Source: Aquilaria yunnanensis
Lineage: Eukaryota > Streptophyta > Magnoliopsida > Malvales > Thymelaeaceae
Direction: 5' to 3'
Length of the DNA: 64,000 nt
NCBI GenBank assembly: GCA_039654915.1
Contig: CM077593.1
Location: forward strand, 80,208,501-80,272,500
Shown here: positions 25,235 through 37,050 of the stretch, in pieces
How the letters are laid out: each line of letters begins with the position of its first letter
Numbering within the stretch: position 1 is the first letter of the stretch
Notes under the pieces: generated by a model
What the model saw: only the letters and a program-made list of their open reading frames with translations
What the model was told of the DNA's origin: nothing
The model's database searches: none
Made by a program: the position numbers and the translations under genes

Positions 25235-27288
25235 ATGAGCTTCCTACGTGATTTTCAGTGCTCTGTTGTGGCTGAAATGACGCAACAGTTGGACCAAAGG
25301 TGGTCACAACCACCTTCAGGTTGAAGGGCCTCTTCACCAACTCCCCGTCGGGAGAGAAGCCCGAATTCCACTCACCGGAGTTCAAGGAGTGGGGACTTCC
25401 GTGACGAGTCCTCAACGGAGGACGTACCCTTCAGGGGCCGACGTACTGGAGAAACGGGGTCCAAAGGGGCTAGGACTTCCCGCCGGCGAAGTTCATCATC
25501 GGAAGAGAGACAATCCCTCCGCCGCCGAAGTTACTCCTCGAAAAAGAGGCGTCGTTCTCCGTTGCCGGAGGCCTCTAGGCAATGAAAAGAGCCCAGCACC
25601 ACCATCCTCATGGAAAAGATCCTAAAGAGGTTGGAGAAAGTGGAAAGGCAGGTGGCTCAGAAGCCTGTCTGGTCAAGGTTGTTAGAGACCTTCACTGGAG
25701 AAGAGTCACCCTTTATCCGAGCAATAATTGAGGCACCTATGCCAAGCGACTTCCGGGTGCCACGCTTGGAGACGTACGATGGGCGCAGTGATCCGATGGG
25801 CGCAGTGATCCCCAAGCCCACCTCACAAAGTATAGACGCAGCATGGTGCTACACAGCGCTAATGATGCCACCCTCTGCAAATGCTTTGAGGTCTCCCTCT
25901 CAGGGCCGGCAACTACCTGGTACAACTCCCTGGCCCCCGGAACCATAATGGGTTTTCAGGAGTTGTCCACTGCCTTCACTCAGCAGTTCATCGGGAGCAG
26001 ACCGATGGTAAAGTTGCCCATCCAGATGTTTGACATAGCCCAAAAGAGTGGGGAGACCATTTGGGACTATGTCGAAAGGTTCAACCGAGAGGCTCTAAGC
26101 GTGCCGGACTTCCGTCCTGAAATTCGTATCCTCGCAATGATCAGAGGACTTCGGAGGGACTCTTAGCTTTTCTATGAATTCTCCAAGGATCCCCTAGACA
26201 CCCTGGGAGAATTATACCGAAGGGCCGAGCAGCATATGACAGTCGAAGAGCTAAGAATAAGGGGACCGAAGTCTAATCACCATCAGCCCGAAGGTCAGAG
26301 TCACCAACCTCGGTATTCAGCCGAGGGCGAGAGAAGACCCCGGAAGCAGAGGGGGAAAAAACCCACGTCATTCACTCCCCTGAACACCTCTAGAACAAAC
26401 ATACTACTGGCCATGGAAAGGTAAGGCAACCCAATCCAACGTCCAAAGGCCATGACTTTGGAAAATAAGAAGAATATGAAGAAATTTTGCCAGTTCTATC
26501 GGGACCATGGGCATGACACAAAGGATTGCTTCCAGCTGAGGAAGTACATCGAGTCTCTAATAAAGCAGGGCCAATTTCGGCGCTACCTGCGGATGCCTTC
26601 CCCGAAAGGGAGAAGGGAAGAGGAGAGGAAAAGAGATGATGACGACTATGATTCTGATAGACATCGGAATCGAAGTCCCAAAAGGCATCCACCACCTTCG
26701 GCAGGAGTAATCCAGACGATCACCACTAGGATACCATCCGCCGAAAGGAAGAGAAAAATACGGGAGATCTCGGTGATGGAGTTCGGTCACCAGTCGAACA
26801 AGCTTGTTCGGAAAGATGGATCCACCGTGGTGTTCCCTCATGACGACCCACTCCTAATCATGGCAAGGATAGGGAGTTGGGATGTCAAAAGAGTACTCCT
26901 CAACGATGGTTCCAACATCGACGTCTTATTCTCTCATCTGCTGCCGAATTTGGGTATCTCAAAATGCGATCTCAAGCTTGTCACCTCCTCGACCTTCGGG
27001 GTAGGTCCGTCTGAACTCCTTGTCCTCGGATGGATCGACCTACCTCTGATGCTAAGAGGAACTTCGCCACAAAACAAGGATGAACTCTTTGCTTCCATAA
27101 TGACAAGGTTCATCGTCATAGATGTCCCTTCGTCATACAATGCCATCCTTGGAAGGCAGATGCGAGGGAATCTCCACATCCGTCCAGATGTAAAGTACTT
27201 GACTGTCACATTTACAATGAAAGATGGGGATGCTGAGATCTTCATTGACCAAGCAGAAGTAAGGAAGGTCTTTGTGAAAGCAAGATAG
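25235..27288 (+). pseudogene. Tat gag-protease region, broken
   Basis: The frame can be followed from ATG 25235. An Arg/Ser-rich N-terminal part comes first, then the gag core (EAPMPSDFRVPRLETYDG; SGPATTWYNSLAPG; YVERFNREAL), a CxxxHxxDTxxC-type segment near 26490, and an aspartic protease at about 26890. Breaks are TGA at 25322 and 25583, a 17-bp tandem duplication at 25778-25811 that shifts the frame, TAG at 26164, TAA at 26422 and TAG at 27286. The protease motif reads NDGSNID where relatives have Asp at the first position, so the catalytic Asp appears lost. Gag would build the particle and the protease would process the polyprotein; neither can be made here. The gag start could be further upstream, since the frame is open back to 24956. 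Confidence 0.88.
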
Positions 27289-29631
27289 GGTCCAGCAAAG
27301 ATCCATGCATAGACTTCGAGAGCAAAGACCGTGCTCGGAGAAGAGGCTAAGGGAGAAGAAACAGTAGACCTCGAAAAAATAGAAACTGAAGATGTAGAAC
27401 TGGTCTCACACCGAAGTACCCAAGTGGGGAAAAAATTGGCTGAAGATGACAAGGAAAAACTTGTATCTTTTTTGTTAATGAACAAAGACCTGTTTGCCTA
27501 CTCGCCGAAGGACATGCCTTGGGTAGACCCTTGCATAATCCAACATAGTCTTAAGGTGTGCCTAGAGGCAAAGCTTGTTCGACAAAAAAAGCGAAGCCTC
27601 TCAGCGCATAAGAACAACTTCATCAAAACCAAAGTCCAACGCTTAACGGAAGCAGGCGTAATAAGGGAAGTCAAGTACCCCGAATGGCTGAGCAATATTG
27701 TTATTGCTACGAAAGAAGGGAGTGACAAACTCCGAATGTGCATCGATTTCTGAAACATAAACGATGCTTGCCCTATGGATTCTTATCCTCTACCACCAAT
27801 AGATCAGCTGGTGGACTCTACTTCCGAATATGGCCTACTCAGCTTCCTTGATGCCTTCAGTGGATACTACCAAATTCGGATGGATCCTAAAGATAAGGAG
27901 AAAACTGCCTTCATCACCGAAGTTGGGACTTACTACTACATTAGAATGCCCTTTGATTTAAAGAATGCTGGAGCCACATACCAAAGGCTAATGAACAGGG
28001 TGTTCAACACCCAAATCGGGAGGAATATAGAAATATATGTCGATGATTTGATAGTTATGAGCAAATTGCCAAATAGTCATATCTTAGACTTAACAGAAAC
28101 ATTCCACCGACTTTGAGAATTCAGAATCCGTTTCAACCCGAAGAAGTGCGTGTTCGGGGTGAATGCAATCAAGTTTCTTGAATTCATGGTATCGGAAAGA
28201 TGCATCAATGCCAATTCAGAAAAAGTCAAGGCCCTGCTGGGATTTTGAACTCCCACAACAGTCAAGGATGTACAAATGCTAACTGGGAGAATCACTTCTC
28301 TTAATAGATTTATCTCCAAATATGGGGATCGGTGCCGACCGTTCTTCAAAGTGCTCACCGAAGCCGCAAAAAATGACGGTACCTTCGGCTCTGAAGAGCA
28401 CCCTTGGAACGAAGATTGCCAAAAAGCTTGGGATGAGCTCAAAACCTACTTAACCCACCTGCCGACACTTCGACAGTCGAAGGATTGAGAACCCCTCATC
28501 CTTTACCTCATCGTCAGCAAAAAAGCAGTAAGTTCGATGCTTGTAAAAGAAGAGGGAGGGAGACAGTGGCCGGTATACTATGTAAGTAAGTCACTACATG
28601 GAGTTGAAGTTAGGTACCCTCTTCTACAGAAGACCATCTATGCCTTAGTATTGGCAAGTAGAAGGTTATGACCTTACTTCCAAGCACATCCTATTATTGT
28701 CCGAAGTAACCTACCTCTTCGGGATATCATGAGGAGGGTTGATCACTCAGGAAGACTGTCAAAATGGTGCATTGAGCTCGGTGAATATGACATAACCTAT
28801 GAGCCAATGAAGGCCATAAAGGCCAAAGCATTGGCAGACTTCATCGTCGAGGTCCCAAAAACCGAAGATACCTCGGAAGACCTCGTAAAAGATAAACCTG
28901 AGTGGATGCTATTTTTCGATGGAGCCTCGGGTTCCAAACACCAGGGAGCTGGAGTAGTCCTCTGAGGTCCTGAAGGAATGGAGGCCATTAAGGCTATCAA
29001 GTTCGGATTCAATGTCACCAACAATGTTGCTGAATATGAAGCCCTCATAGCAGGCTTACGGTTGGCAAAGAGGGTGGGTGTGAGAAATCTTAAGGCCCAT
29101 AACGATTCTCAGCTAGTGGTTCGGCAAATGGCAGGAGATTATGGCACAAAGGATCCAATCTTGGCAAAATATCATAACCTCGTCAAAGAACTCATGCAAG
29201 AGTTCGACACGATGCATATAGAAAATGTACCTCGACGAGATAACATGGAGGCTGACACACTGGCCAAGTCAAGAGAGTCAACAGAGGTACTGCACCAGCC
29301 GAGTATAGCGGTAATGTGTGTAACAACCTCGGGAAAAGGATGGAAGGACCCTATCAAAAAATACCTCTCAACCTCGGAACTCCCCGAGGACTCGTTGGAA
29401 GCAGCTAAAGTTCGAAAACATTCAGGAAGATACTTCCTGATATGGGAAAAGCTGTACCGACAAGGGTACGCCGCCCCATTACAGAGGTGTATCGATGAAG
29501 AGGATGTCGAAGCGATCCTCAAAGAAGTCCATGAGGGAGCCTGTGGTTCGCACATAGGAACCGACGCCCTTGCCGGGATTCTCCTTCAACAAGGGTATTT
29601 CTGGCCCACTTTGAGGAGGGATGTAAGGTAG
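27289..29631 (+). pseudogene. Tat reverse transcriptase, RNase H and archaeal-type RNase H
   Basis: Same frame as gag. RT blocks run from about 27600, with FLDAFSGYYQI near 27850 and the catalytic YVDD at about 28035. RNase H follows from roughly 28490 (VYYVSKSLHGVE). A second, archaeal-type RNase H covers about 28910-29280 (FFDGASGSKHQGAGVVL, then NNVAEYEALIAGL and HNDSQLVVRQM), the diagnostic double RNase H of the Tat lineage. Stops are TAG 27310, TGA 27751, 28114, 28246, 28486, 28669 and 28963, and TAG 29629. Most sit where relatives carry Arg or Gln. The enzymes would copy element RNA to DNA and remove the RNA strand. The reading is inactive. Confidence 0.92.
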
Positions 29632-30491
29632 TTCGTCCAAAAGTGTGATAATTGCCAAAGGCACGCTCCTGCTAGAGACTACCCTTGGAAAAGATAATTT
29701 CGGCCAACTATCCCTGTCCCTTCGCCGTATGGGGCGTCGACCTCATTAAGCCTCTCCCAATTGCACCCGGAGGAGTGAAGTTCTGTGTAGTCGTAGTAGA
29801 TTACTTCACTAAATGGATTGAGGCAGAGCCTCTGGCAACCATATTGGCGAAGGACGTACAGAAATTCGTCTGGAAAAACATCGTATGCAGATTCAGCACA
29901 CCGAGGGTGATAGTGGCCGATAATGGTTCCCAGTTTATTGACATAGGGTTCCAAGAATTTACTACCGACCTCGGGATAAAAATGCACTTTGCCCCGGTAG
30001 CTCATCCTCAGAGCAACGGACAGGTAGAGGTGTCCAACATAACCATAAAGGATGGTTTGAAAAAGAGATTGAAGGAAGCAAAAGGAAAATGGCCAGGAAA
30101 ACTTCCTAGTGTGCTATGAAGCTATCGGACAACCCCCCGAAGGGCCACAGGTGAGATGCCTTTCTCACTCATATTCGGCACGGAGGCCATTATTCCTATC
30201 GAAGTGGTTCAACCATCAATAAGGGTATAAGTGTTTGACGAAGAAGGGAACAACCTTGGTTTGAGAACCAAGTTGGACCTCATTGACGAACATAGAGAAA
30301 TGGCCGAGCTGAGAAGAAAAGCTTTCTACCAACCTATATGTAAAATGGAAAGGAATAAAAAATGGAGACCTCGTTCTCCGAAAAGCCGAGTTCGAACCCG
30401 GAAGACCATTGCATGGAGCACTTCGTGCAAACTGGGATGGGCCCTATTTGGTTCTCGAAGAAATTTGACCGGGAGTGTACAAGCTCGGTGA
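29632..30491 (+). pseudogene. Tat integrase, broken
   Basis: The zinc-binding end (CDNCQRHAPARDYP) runs to about 29680. A one-base frame change then leads into the core frame at 29685: WGVDLIKPLPIAPGG, VVVDYFTKWIEAEPLA, RVIVADNGSQF, HFAPVAHPQSNGQVE. A TGA at 30117 replaces a Trp codon expected before [20 protein letters not shown], and TAA occurs at 30228. The C-terminal part continues to about 30490 with a further frame shift. Integrase inserts the element; this copy is dead. Confidence 0.88.
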
Positions 30492-31201
30492 CACTGAGGG
30501 TGGAGAGTTGAAAAATACATGGCATTCAGATTCTTTAAAAAAATTCTATACTTATAAATTTCTAAGGAAAAAGAAAAATTGTACTATTCTCCTCATAGGT
30601 AACTGGCCGAGCAAGGTGTAATGAGATTTTTTTCGAAGGCATCTGAGCAAAACTTGACCAAACATGCCCGCTCGCGAACAACGACAACACCCGATTCCGA
30701 GGTGGTAGACCGAACATGGGCACGCCGAAACGATAAGCTCGTAAAAAGGGGCCAACCTTCGGCAAGTGTACGACGTTAGTTGGCGCCAAAGGCGTTTATC
30801 CCTTAAAAGCACCTAAATGGACACTTGGAAAAAAATTTCAAGAAACACCAAGGAAGCATGACCGAGGACGGTTATTCCCGAAGATAGGTGTTTCCCTCGG
30901 TCGAACATTGTTCCCGAAGGAGAATTTCCCCAAGTGCATGGCTGTAACTTAGAAAAATTTTCAAAATAAAATGCCAGATATGCCGAAGCTAGTCATCCGA
31001 ACGTGTATATTACTGAGCCGTACCTTTGTATAAAAAACATTGATCAGACATAATTCGAACAAAGGTTAAGTTTTGCAAAAGGCAGCGCTTTCCGAAGAAG
31101 TACTGACCGAATACAACAGAGTTTGAAGAAGGCGAATTTTATTAACACTGATAGAAGAATACAACAGATGGATTACAGAAGGAAAAGAAGAAAAAGGACG
31201 C
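30492..31201. other. Spacer between integrase and antisense gene
   Basis: About 700 bp inside the retrotransposon has no recognisable domain. It presumably contains the tail ends of the sense and antisense transcription units. Confidence 0.4.
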
Positions 31202-33693
31202 CTATTCGCGATCCTGGGCATCCATCGGTTCCTCACCATCCTCGGGCTCCATGCCTTCGAAATCTTTATCAGCAGATCTCGGCGTTGAAGGTGGAACGGC
31301 AGGAAGGTTGAGGAACTCCGCCCTTGACCACTGCCAGGATGGCCCTTCGGGGATGTCCAGGGCCGACAAGAAGGAGAGGTCGAGATTTGGAAATCTTGAT
31401 AAGACTTGGTGACGAGCGAGGCAGAGGCTGTCCTGGTAAGACCTTTTGGTCGCTTGGTCGGACTTAGCCTTCTCCACATCCAAATCCTCCAGATCTTTCC
31501 GAAGCTCCACGATCTCCTTCTCCAGCTTCTTCTTCTTCTTCTTCTTCCCCTCCTTTTTCAACCTCTCGACCTCGGCCTGAAGCTTGGAGTTGAGATCAAA
31601 GGCCTTCGCCACTTGGGCACCAACATCATCCTTTTCCTTCTAAAAAACCTCGTTGGCCGAGGTCAGAGCTATCAACCTCGCTCTGAGGTCTGACATCTTC
31701 GAAGATAAGTTTTGGATAAGCTCCCTGTGGCTTTTGAGCATCTCCTCCCGAAGATTGGCCAAATCCTCCTTCGCTATTTTATTTAGCTCGCCATACTTAA
31801 CGACAAAGCTAGCCAAGAGTTCTTTTGTCTTCGCCAGAGACTCCTCAGAACGACTACCGACCGAAGATTGCTTCGCTGCCTAAGCCCAATAGTACCCTGT
31901 GTACGCCAAGAGCTGCAAAAGGGAGAGATCCTGAGTAAAGAACAAAAGGCGAACAAAAAATCACTAAGTATCAAAAGGGTAGGAGTTTACCTGGGCAGCC
32001 TGCTCGGTCATCCTCACGGAGAGGATCTCCTCATTTGGACACTCCTCAGTCAGAGACTGAAAAGTGGCGTGCGTGATGACACCCATCACCATCTGAGGAG
32101 CCATCTTCTGGCTATCCTTGGAGAACAAGTTCATGTCTTCCATGAACGACCAGAAAGGCTCCATCAGGAGCTTCCCCTTCGGGATCTTGGCGTCCCGAAT
32201 GGCCTTCTTCCAAGTGTGATCTTTCACCCAGGGAGCTTGCACTGCTTCGCTTGCAAAGTCTTGCCGAAGTTCCATCAGTACGTTATCCCTTAGCCTCTCG
32301 TCTATAAGATCTAAAACACAAAAAATTCCCAAGCTCATAGAAGAATGGCTAAGGGACAAACCTGGTGGAAACTCCGCGTCATCGCCCTCGGAGTCACTGA
32401 CTTTAAGGACCTCGTCGAGGACGTTCTTGCCTTTCCTTTTTTGGCACTCCTCTAGCTCCTCGGCAGAAAACCCCCCAACCGAGGTCCCCAAAGTCTCCGC
32501 CATGGTGTTGAGACTAAGGGGAGTAGAATGGATAGCTGGCTCCGAAGGTGGATCCTCCCAAATGTGGGTATGGTCCACAACCTCCACTTTGTCTTCAGGA
32601 GGCGGGGGAATGAGGTCCTCCTTCGTCTTCATCGGCCTCGGAGCCGAAGAAGGTCCCCCAGACGGCTTCTTTCTCTTCGATGGCGCCTTCTTTTGGGTCT
32701 GCTCCCCCTTCTCGGCCTGACCGAGGAAGAGGGACTTGTAGAACGCAGCAGATTTGTCACCCATCTCTGCAAAAAGAAGAATATCAGTGTAAGTACACAG
32801 AGAGAGAGATGAAAAATTTGGAAAGAAACTTACTCTCTTTAAGGGCCGAATACGTGAGTTCGCCCCGAAGGAGCATTACCAACCACGACTTTTTCCTGTC
32901 AAAAAGAGGCTTCGGCATGTTCAGGTCGATAACATGCTCCTTGATCACCTCTAGTTCCCGAAGGACCTCTTCGGTCATCAAGTTCCATCTGATAGGAAAG
33001 GGGTACAGGGAACGGGGGGACCTCGGGGTCCCAGTTCGCGACAACCCGAATACGGCTATCAAACTCCTCAAACTGTGCTTCTAACTCTAGGGTTAGCAGT
33101 TTTCTGGGGTCAACTACATCTATAGGCAAAGTCCCCCACGCCCATTTAGTTGGCATGTGCTCCCACTGGTCAACTACCTTTAGGAAGAAGAACTTCATTT
33201 GCCACCCTCGCCAACTATCCTTAGTGTTGAAGGTAAATGTGTACTTCTTACTCCCAGAACCCCGAGGAAGCAAAAAATAGAAACCACCTTTTGGGACGGG
33301 GTGGAGTTTGTAGTATTGCATGAAAAAAATAAAGTGAGGTTCTATCTTGAAAACCCTACACATGCAAAGGAAAACGTTGAAGTAGAAGTAAGAGTTGGGG
33401 GGAAGCTAATTCACGGTTATGCCATGAAATTGGCAGAAGTCGCAAATCATCTTCGGCGAAGGAAACCGAAGTCCGGCATTCAGTTGGTCCCGAAAGACGG
33501 TAACCTCGTCCGAGTTATTCATGTAACTAAACAGGTCAGGACTAGGTAGCCTGGTAACCGTGTAAGAAGGAAGAAAGAATTTAGTTGTCCACTTCGTTAA
33601 CTTCTCCGAAGTGGTACAACTTGGATGAGAATTAAGGGGAGTCCAGCTCTTGGGGACAGGTTGGACAGACATGAGCAGAATTGGGGTAGACAT
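31202..33693 (-). pseudogene. Antisense accessory gene of Tat element, 4 exons
   Basis: On the minus strand from ATG 33693, four exons join with consensus GT-AG sites and matching phase: 33693-32834, 32766-32362, 32310-31991 and 31912-31202. Exon 1 resembles the plant 'putative gypsy type transposon' domain (Pfam Transposase_28 family): CDFCQFHGITVN, a PNS-containing segment, then FKIEPHFIFFMQYYKL and GWQMKFFFLKV. Exon 2 is charged and Pro/Lys-rich. Exon 4 is a long coiled coil rich in Glu and Lys. Breaks are TAG at 33406-33408 and twice in exon 4 (near 31880 and 31640), plus one frame change near 33000. Extra ORFs at this position, sometimes antisense, are known in Tat elements; their function is unknown. 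A TATA box lies upstream at 33947. Confidence 0.72.
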
Positions 33694-33945
33694 TCGAAAA
33701 AGGGAAACCTAACTTTGGAAAGATGAAAAAAAAGAAAGAAGGAAATAATGCCGAAGAATGACTTCGGAAAGGAGGACCCACCAAAACTCTTGCCGAAGTG
33801 GGGATTTGTGGACGCCGTTGTGAAAAATGACGGAAATCGCTCCCCTGCTAGCATTGCCGCAGAAAAAAGAGAGAAGCTTGAGAGCAAACGAGAGCAAAAC
33901 AGAAGCAAAAGAAAGCAAGTAAGGAGAACTCTGAGGAGATGAAGG

Positions 33946-33955
33946 TTTATATAGG
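33946..33955 (-). promoter_or_regulatory. TATA box of the antisense gene
   Basis: On the minus strand, CCTATATAAA lies about 255 bp upstream of the antisense ATG at 33693. It would give the accessory gene its own promoter, separate from the LTR. Confidence 0.55.
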
Positions 33956-34408
33956 CCGAAGGGGGTAGGCGAATCGTCACCATAATTACCCCTCGAAGGC
34001 GAAGAGATGCGGTTAATGTAACCAACGCGACTGTCCACCAATTACCGTGTGACATGTGTCGCCCGATGCAGGAAACGAGGGCACGCCTCCTGATAGCACA
34101 AAGGCCTAAGCAAGCTGATCCGAAGTAACGCATCTGTCTGATTAACGGGACATGACGATTCACTGACCTGTAGTAGAAAATTAAAAAGGGGGAATACACA
34201 CTTCGGAAATACTAAGAGCCTAGCCAATAAACGAGAAGTAACACTTATAAACTATCTCGGTGGAGAAGACACACCCTCGGAGAACGAAGTATCCCTGCCC
34301 GAGAAGGCCAATAAGTTACATCTATGGTAACTGATAGCTTCCACAACGAACTCCACGAAATGCTCCCAAAGACTCTACTCACCGAAGTTATAACTTTGGC
34401 TTTCTGAT

Positions 34409-34413
34409 GGGGG
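34409..34413 (+). other. Polypurine tract core
   Basis: GGGGG within TGATGGGGGCATA lies immediately before the 3' LTR start at 34418. It is the expected position of the plus-strand primer for reverse transcription. Confidence 0.65.
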
Positions 34414-34417
34414 CATA

Positions 34418-35265
34418 TGATAGCCAAAGGGTTATTACCCTTCAAACTCCCAAGCTCAGACGAGCATTACCCTCGGAGAAGACGAGCACCAACCTTGAAA
34501 AGAGGGTCCGCAGTCCTTGACCTCCTAACCTCGGTAATCAACCATCACCTCGGGGAATAGCAGGACTGACCTCGAAGTACAGTGCGCTACCACCCTCGGT
34601 AAGATGACCTGGCCAACTTCGGGAAAAGTAGACTCACCATCCTCGGCAGGGGAAGACAACCTCCGAAGGGGATCCTCTGTGCCGAAGGGCATTCTGAATG
34701 ACCGGGGAAACCTCGGAAAAAAGCTTTCATATCCCGAAGAGGTCTTTTTATCCCAAAGGGGTCTCTTTCACCGAAGGAGTCCTGTCGACAACAAAAACAG
34801 TTAATGAGCCTCTGACATAGAAACCTCACACACGCCTCTAACACACAGGCCTCCCACGGCCCTGACTACTGGCCAAAATGGCCTACGACCAACTGGAGAT
34901 CCCCATCCCCAAAGGTACGGACCGCATCTGGCCGAACACGTGTCATGATCTGAGCGGGCTGTGTCAAACGGACTTCTCCCAATGCCCTCCTATAAATACT
35001 TAGGGAACGACCTTGGTAAGGGAACATACTGAACTCTTGAGAGAATTCTGCCCTTTACTTTCCTATCACTACTCTTTACTTGCCAAATACTAATTTGGGC
35101 ATCGGAGGTTCCTTCCCCGAAAACACACTTCAGGGACCTCCTAACCCCTGTTCTTTTGAGCGTTTCAGGCAATCTCACGCCGGAAGTCTCCTCTACCAGC
35201 ATCTCCATACCAGAAGTCCCTCCCAAGCCTACCATGTCGTACAACGAAGATGCTGCCGGGCATCA
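34418..35265 (+). repeat. 3' LTR (848 bp)
   Basis: Direct repeat of 24217-25065 with the same TGAT and ATCA ends and a TATA box at 34991. It is followed exactly by AATGG (35266-35270). Confidence 0.95.
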
Positions 35266-35270
35266 AATGG

Positions 35271-36240
35271 TGTACTTGATTAAAAAACTCTGCATGGAGG
35301 ACACAAGAAAATTAGAGGAACGAAGGACACATAGTTAATAAAGAAACATTGGGTAAAAAGAAATACTTTCTCAGTTTCAAGAAAGATGACAAGTAATTTT
35401 TTTTTTTTTTGATATTCTGAAAATGGAAAGTTGTTTTTTCCTGGAAAAGTTTTTAACATTTAATTTATTTTACTATTCATATTTAAACGCTCTACATAAA
35501 ACCTAAGTTGCACAAAACCCAAAAAAGAACATTTTTTTATAATTTTTATTTAAATTCTTTCTACACAAACCTTAAGAGGGATTTTTTTTTTAATATTAGC
35601 TTCAAGGGTAGAAAATGTAAAGAATAATATAAATTACATGCATTGAGCCTCCATAACCAAAGGAATATATCATCCAAAATGGGAGGGAGCACTTATTAGA
35701 GAACAAGTCCAGCATTTGCCTGGTGGCAAAAGTTTTGAAGTTGTTACCTAGGTCACTGAAGTTCAATTCCCCTGCCCCATTGGCATCTCGATCATTTCAC
35801 ATGCCCCTCCCCCAAAACCCACCCCACCCATAAGTCACAAGGATGGAAGAGATTTCATAGAATGATGGTGCTATTTCAAGTGTTGATTATATTGCATATG
35901 CTCACTACTCGTCTAGAATAGGAATGGCGTATGATTTTGGAGGGATGGTAACAGCAGCAATGGCGGCCTACAAAACTTTTGATGAACATCGTTGCATCGA
36001 TTGACAAAGTTGGCAGCAGTCAAGATAGTGGCAAAATGTTACCATCTTCACTAAACTTTTGCTCTTTTGATTCATTTCAAGTTAAATTTGACTTGAATTT
36101 ATTATTTCATTATTTGCTAGAAAAATTTTAAAAAATTATATCTAAAACCTATAGGTTTTCAAGATTAAAAAAATCATAAATTCAAAAAACGTGTTAAAAA
36201 AGATAAACTCTATATGCTGGAATTTTCTTTGGTCAAGGAA
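35271..36240. other. Non-coding flank with SINE-like relic
   Basis: No gene is seen. At about 35700-35790 a box A-like TGGTGGCAAAAGTT and a box B-like AGTTCAATTCCCC (35760-35772) are spaced as in tRNA-derived SINEs. The remainder is AT-rich. Confidence 0.45.
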
Positions 36241-36249
36241 AGCAAAAGG

Positions 36250-36435
36250 GAGTAAAAAATCTTTAGTTGGTTAGGATGAGGTGTGTAAACCGTAGGTTGA
36301 AGATGGCCTCAACTTGGGGGATATTCTCTTATGGAACTATTGCCTAATTGCTAAGCTCCTTTTAGATATCAATGCTAAGAATGACCATCTTTGGATCCAT
36401 TGGATTTATACTTACTATATCAAAGGGAAAATCGA
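36250..36435 (+). pseudogene. LINE C-terminal (RT zinc-binding) relic
   Basis: The frame reads DEVCKP, then VEDGLNLGDILLWNYCLIAK and LLLDINAKNDHLWIHWIYTYYIKG. This is the pattern after the reverse transcriptase of plant L1-type LINEs (GGLGL...LWN...LAKLLW...WVRWVH). TAG stops interrupt it before DEVC (where relatives have Trp) and after KP. It is a short dead fragment with no ends visible. Confidence 0.7.
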
Positions 36436-37050
36436 TGGACTTTAAAAACGTACTTGATGTCATCATAGGTGTGGAATAATGTTATCAAATACAAAGATTG
36501 GCTAATTAAAAAGTTAGAGAACAAGAATGCGGTCTTAGTTGTCATGACGAGCGAAAACATGTGATCAATATTTTACAAAGGGGCTCGATACCGATGTTCC
36601 CACTCCTTTCCAAGATCACTTTCCACCATCGCATTTAATGCCTTGTTTAGCCCCTTATATTGAGGGACAAGTAATCAATATTCTTTAAGCACAAACTCCC
36701 AACACTCCACAACACGCCATGTTCCATCTACTGATAGTTGCATCTCGTTATGTTGATAGATAAGTAATCATGAAACAACTTCCCTCTTACGGTACAACAA
36801 AACATCGAGTAACCAAACTACAACTAAAATCTTTTTTGGAGGCCTAGTAGTAAACTTATCCCAATAATCAAAAGGCAGATTTACTATTGACTCGAAACTT
36901 TACCTCTTAACACCTAAGACCATCTTAAAAATCACATCTTAACATAACCAACCATTTTAAAATCACCAGAAGATTAATGTATATGTCTTATATAAACATG
37001 GGAATTAATGAGAACAAACATTTTAAAAAGGCAGAAAAACTCATAGATTA
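36436..37050. other. Non-coding stretch, no gene recognised
   Basis: No domain or matching repeat ends were seen. It may be the decayed continuation of the LINE relic to its left. Confidence 0.3.

Larger units (their letters stand above)
24217..35265 (+). mobile_element. Full-length Ty3/gypsy Tat-lineage retrotransposon
   Basis: The element is 11.05 kb with two LTRs starting TGAT and ending ATCA, a primer binding site, gag-pro-RT-RH-aRH-IN in gypsy order, a polypurine tract and an exact 5-bp duplication. The second, archaeal-type RNase H after the normal one, the EAPMPSDFRVP gag segment, the PBS sequence and a long region with extra ORFs between IN and the 3' LTR all point to the Tat lineage. 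The polyprotein is heavily mutated, so the copy is not autonomous. It lies about 0.5 kb downstream of the BRF1 stop codon in the same orientation. The LTRs differ at many sites, mostly transitions, so insertion is not recent; I did not count the divergence. Confidence 0.95.

Noticed and set aside
26390..29664. Minus-strand frames opposite gag-pol (for example 26934-27485, 29172-29555)
   Set aside because: They mirror the coding gag-pol frame and show no domain or splice structure, unlike the antisense gene at 31.2-33.7 kb.
31406..32812. Plus-strand frames at 31406-31693, 31868-32293 and 32427-32720
   Set aside because: They are shadows of the antisense accessory gene, whose strand is supported by splice sites, a coiled coil and a domain match.
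33597..34199. Minus-strand 200-codon frame upstream of the antisense gene
   Set aside because: No family resemblance. It spans the proposed TATA box and leader and uses a different frame from exon 1.
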